DNA of 64,000 nucleotides, taken from contig NZ_JAHCTB010000004.1 in the NCBI RefSeq assembly GCF_018476645.1, positions 372,001 through 436,000 of the forward strand, given 5' to 3'. The notes beneath the pieces are model-generated. The model had not been told where the DNA came from, searched no databases, and was given only the letters and a program-made list of their open reading frames with translations. The DNA is from Aequorivita echinoideorum. GTDB lineage: Bacteria; Bacteroidota; Bacteroidia; Flavobacteriales; Flavobacteriaceae. A program made the position numbers and the translations under genes. Below, in pieces: positions 61,684 through 64,000 of this stretch. Numbering within the stretch: the stretch's first letter is position 1; the number at the start of each line of letters is the position of its first letter.

Positions 61684-62052
61684 ATGCGTTTTTCCCTAAT
61701 CATACTCCTGCTATTTGTTTATGGTTGTTACGAACCAAAAAGGGATTGCAAGGATTTTAAAACGGGTATATTTGAATTTGAGGCGCTCTCCGGTACCGAA
61801 GTGCTGAAAACACGAATAGTGCGCAATGACACCACAGAAATCGATTATTTTCAGGGAAAGAGCGACACGTCTTCAATTAGATGGATAAATGATTGCGAAT
61901 ATGTCGTGCAGAAATTAAATCCCAAAAATATGGCTGAGAAAAAGGCCATCCACATGAAGATATTAACTACCGATAAAAACAAATATACTTTTGAATTTAA
62001 GGAAGTTGGCAAAACAAAGACCCGAAAAGCAACTGCGCGAAAAGTAGATTAG
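61684..62052 (+). CDS. Small lipoprotein of unknown function
   Basis: 122 residues. Lipoprotein signal peptide MRFSLIILLLFVYGC with Cys15; the mature part is a small beta-rich domain ('DCKDFKTGIFEFEALSG', 'TSSIRWINDCEYVVQKLNPK'). Homologues are, as I recall, sometimes labelled DNA topoisomerase IV in databases; nothing here supports that. It is 40 bp downstream of the XRE gene and overlaps the end of the convergent mscL by four bases. Confidence 0.8.
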   Translation: MRFSLIILLLFVYGCYEPKRDCKDFKTGIFEFEALSGTEVLKTRIVRNDTTEIDYFQGKSDTSSIRWINDCEYVVQKLNPKNMAEKKAIHMKILTTDKNKYTFEFKEVGKTKTRKATARKVD

Positions 62053-62480
62053 GATTTTTTGGATTTCAAATACGAATTCTGCTCCTCCATTAATCTTTCA
62101 ATATTCGATAAAAGCTGAATATCCTTAGGCGTATCTACGGTTTTGTCATTTGGATCCTCAGATTTTCTTTTAAATCTGTTTATAAATTTCACAACTAGAA
62201 AAATGGTAAATGAAATTATAAGAAAATCCAGCATTACCTCAAAAAGTTCACCATAACCTACTGCAACCTCAGCATTGCCCGCAGAAGCTTCACGAAGAAT
62301 ATACTTTCGGTCTGAAAAGTTTACGCCATCCGTTAAAAGTGAAAGCGGGGGCAATACAACTTTTTTGACGATGGCACTGATAACATCGTTAAAGGCAGTA
62401 CCTATTACGATACCCACTGCCATATCGATCATATTTCCCTTAACCGCAAAGTTTTTAAATTCCTGAAAAAATGAAGCCAT
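62049..62480 (-). CDS. mscL: Large-conductance mechanosensitive channel MscL
   Basis: 143 residues; pentameric inner-membrane channel that opens on osmotic downshock. An N-terminal amphipathic helix ('FFQEFKNFAVKGNMIDMAVG') leads to TM1 ('AVGIVIGTAFNDVISAIV'), a periplasmic loop, TM2 ('LFEVMLDFLIISFTIFLVV') and a cytosolic helix bundle. Length and topology are standard. Confidence 0.95.
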   Translation of the reverse strand: MASFFQEFKNFAVKGNMIDMAVGIVIGTAFNDVISAIVKKVVLPPLSLLTDGVNFSDRKYILREASAGNAEVAVGYGELFEVMLDFLIISFTIFLVVKFINRFKRKSEDPNDKTVDTPKDIQLLSNIERLMEEQNSYLKSKKS

Positions 62481-62562
62481 GATTTTAGTTGAAATAATTT
62501 TTAATGAATTCGCAAAGATTCAGAAAATTGGGGGAGTATTCAAAAAAGATTTTAGAACGAAA

Positions 62563-63258
62563 TCAAATTCTGCCGGCTATCCTGTCCTTTGCAAGCTGAA
62601 GTACGGTGTGGAACTGGTCATCCAAATTCATTTCAGAATTATCAACTTCAATGGCATCTTGTGCCTTTACGAGCGGAGAATCGCTGCGCGTGGTATCAAT
62701 GTGGTCGCGTGCTTCAATGTTTTTTAAAACATCATCAAACTGAACCTCCTCACCTCGCGAATACAATTCCAAGAATCTTCTTTGCGCCCGCTGCCGGGAT
62801 GAAGCATTCATAAAAATTTTCAATTCAGCATCCGGAAATACTACTGTGCCAATGTCCCTGCCGTCCATTACCACGCCTTTTGCGGCACCCATCATTTTTT
62901 GCTGCGCTACCAATTTTACGCGGACTTCGTGCACTGCGGCAATAGGACTCACAAATTCCGAAACGTGCATGGTACGGATATCCTTTTCAACGTTTTTGCC
63001 GTTCAAATAAATGTCGGCCCGTTCCAATGGATTTTTTTTTCTGAATTCCAAATGTATTTCAGGTAAGGATTTCAGCAATTTTTCTTCATCGAAATAATTT
63101 TCAGAAATAATATTATTCTCAAGCGCAAAAAGTGTAACCGCTCGATACATTGCACCGCTATCTACATAAACGTATCCCAGGGAATCCGCAAGTTGTTTGG
63201 CAACGGTGCTTTTTCCGGTAGATGAATATCCGTCTATCGCAATGGTAATTTTTTTCAT
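62563..63258 (-). CDS. cmk: (d)CMP kinase
   Basis: 231 residues; phosphorylates CMP/dCMP. P-loop 'GYSSTGKST' (10-18), 'YVDSGAMYRAVT' (30-41), CMP-binding 'VMDGRDIGTVVFPDAELK' and the lid region 'RDHIDTTRSDSPL'. Its start codon abuts the porQ stop, so the two genes are cotranscribed; a neighbouring porQ is frequent in Bacteroidota. Confidence 0.96.
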   Translation of the reverse strand: MKKITIAIDGYSSTGKSTVAKQLADSLGYVYVDSGAMYRAVTLFALENNIISENYFDEEKLLKSLPEIHLEFRKKNPLERADIYLNGKNVEKDIRTMHVSEFVSPIAAVHEVRVKLVAQQKMMGAAKGVVMDGRDIGTVVFPDAELKIFMNASSRQRAQRRFLELYSRGEEVQFDDVLKNIEARDHIDTTRSDSPLVKAQDAIEVDNSEMNLDDQFHTVLQLAKDRIAGRI

Positions 63259-64000
63259 TTACTGTAGATCTATATTGAGACCAAAATAGCTGGAGGCCGC
63301 GGCAGTGCTGAATTTTGCGTAGCTATAACTCAATCTTAGTTTATTCAATTTTATGGCAAAACCGGCACTTAGTCCGGCAAAAGCGCGCCTTTCTTCAATG
63401 CGCAACTCTTCCCCTCTTCTCAAATTATAACCCAAATGAATATTAAATCCACTTTCGGGAAATAATTCAACTCCCACGATCATATGCCGAAATGCGTTAT
63501 CTATAAAATTAATGTTTTCTTCCGTAGTTTCTCCTTCCAAATTTGTTTCTTCACGATTAGGGTTAGAATATGCAATATTCCAGCGCTGCATATTTTCCAA
63601 AGTGAAATGCCAGCGGATGGGAATGTTTTTCACCGTTTGGGAAATTCCGAAGATAAGTTCAAATGGAAGTGGTTCCAGTTCAATATCATACGGCGTCAAT
63701 TGTGTTCCCAAATTTCTGGCTACCCCAGTGATATTTAGATCCCAATCTTCATAAACATACATAATCGCAATATCAACGGCCACCCCAAAAGATGAATACT
63801 GTTCCAACTTTGAAGAAATAAATTTTAAATTTCCGCCAACGTGAAAATCCGTAAACGGTATATTTCGCGCGTGTCCCACGGAGACTGCCACATCTCCCCC
63901 ACTGAAATTACTAGTAGGATTTCCTGCTTCATCGTAACCATCAAATTGACCGTAATTTACATAGGTAATTCCTGCATGGATTACTTGCGTTCTCCTATCC
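63259..64000 (-). CDS. porQ: Type IX secretion system protein PorQ, 5' truncated by window edge
   Basis: About 247 residues visible; the frame is open to the window end, so the GTG at 63891 is internal and the N-terminus (about 90 residues by family length) is missing. The sequence is an outer-membrane beta-barrel of the PorV/PorQ type: 'VGGNLKFISSKLEQYSSFGV', 'VARNLGTQLTPYDIE', 'LPFELIFGISQT', 'NIHLGYNLRRGEELRIEERR', ending in a hydrophobic strand 'SYFGLNIDLQ'. PorQ is needed for export or surface attachment of T9SS cargo. Identification is supported by adjacency to cmk. Confidence 0.9.
   Translation of the reverse strand, partial: DRRTQVIHAGITYVNYGQFDGYDEAGNPTSNFSGGDVAVSVGHARNIPFTDFHVGGNLKFISSKLEQYSSFGVAVDIAIMYVYEDWDLNITGVARNLGTQLTPYDIELEPLPFELIFGISQTVKNIPIRWHFTLENMQRWNIAYSNPNREETNLEGETTEENINFIDNAFRHMIVGVELFPESGFNIHLGYNLRRGEELRIEERRAFAGLSAGFAIKLNKLRLSYSYAKFSTAAASSYFGLNIDLQ

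Noticed and set aside
61684-62052. Naming this lipoprotein DNA topoisomerase IV
   Set aside because: 122 residues with a lipobox and no topoisomerase motif; the real type II enzyme here is gyrA.
1-64000. CRISPR arrays, rRNA genes, prophage or insertion sequences
   Set aside because: No direct repeats of 25-40 bp with unique spacers, no rRNA sequence and no transposase or integrase reading frame were found.

Overview
The window is a chromosomal segment of a member of the Bacteroidota, almost certainly family Flavobacteriaceae (Aequorivita-like at best guess; the genus is not secured). The basis is a fused lpxC/fabZ gene, the type IX secretion genes porX and porQ plus a cargo protein with a type A sorting domain, promoters of the Bacteroidota type (TTG, about 20 nt, TAnnTTTG), little use of Shine-Dalgarno sequences, and a gene order of flavobacterial type (tsaD divergent from tamB; lpxD-lpxC/fabZ-lpxA-efp; porQ next to cmk). 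Both ends cut through genes: lptD on the left and porQ on the right. I see no rRNA operon, CRISPR array, prophage or insertion sequence.

Layout. 1-4.7 kb: the end of lptD, ridA, then a visibly AT-richer patch with short repeats, a phytanoyl-CoA-dioxygenase-like gene and a frame-disrupted small membrane gene. 4.7-14.5 kb: tamB facing away from a forward run tsaD, rsmE, a DUF4159 gene, a SpoU methyltransferase, an AI-2E/PerM-type permease and a THUMP-like methyltransferase. 14.5-15 kb: tRNA-Arg(TCT), tRNA-Pro(TGG) and tRNA-Ser(GCT) on the minus strand, with two terminators and a small tRNA-Pro fragment. 15-26 kb: a 7TM-HD phosphodiesterase, thiolase, NlpC/P60 peptidase, TPR protein, gyrA and clpC. 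26-36 kb: a T9SS cargo protein, hutH, a TlpA-like lipoprotein, the NAD(P)HX repair fusion, OmpA, a DUF2461 protein and corA. 36-41.5 kb: a sodium:solute symporter, an SPFH protein with a disrupted N-terminus, a VWA-like membrane protein and fabG. 41.7-49.2 kb: sucD and the lipid A/EF-P operon ending (5') in an HD hydrolase. 49.3-54.8 kb: porX, tsaE, two tandem lipoprotein/membrane-protein modules, alanine dehydrogenase and a DUF4258 protein. 54.8-64 kb: proline dehydrogenase, aroB, a DJ-1/PfpI protein, a YihY protein, an Lrp regulator, an M14 carboxypeptidase divergent from an XRE regulator, mscL, cmk and porQ.

Functional themes. The envelope dominates: LptD, TamB, LpxA/C/D, OmpA, T9SS components, lipoproteins and MscL. 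Translation and RNA modification are also well represented: TsaD, TsaE, RsmE, SpoU, EF-P and three tRNAs. Central metabolism is represented by thiolase, SucD, HutH, proline and alanine dehydrogenases and AroB.

The most novel-looking element is at 51.5-53.1 kb. Two diverged copies of the same module lie in tandem. Each has a conserved promoter, a 46-residue lipoprotein, and a four-TM membrane protein whose only canonical start lies inside the lipoprotein gene, giving an exact 59-nt out-of-frame overlap in both copies. Second is the M14 carboxypeptidase/XRE intergenic region, where GTTTAC-type palindromes overlap the -7 elements and one overlaps the regulator's own start codon. Several reading frames (SPFH, the 4.4-kb membrane gene, possibly tamB) are broken beside short homopolymers, so either real decay or base-calling error has to be considered for them.
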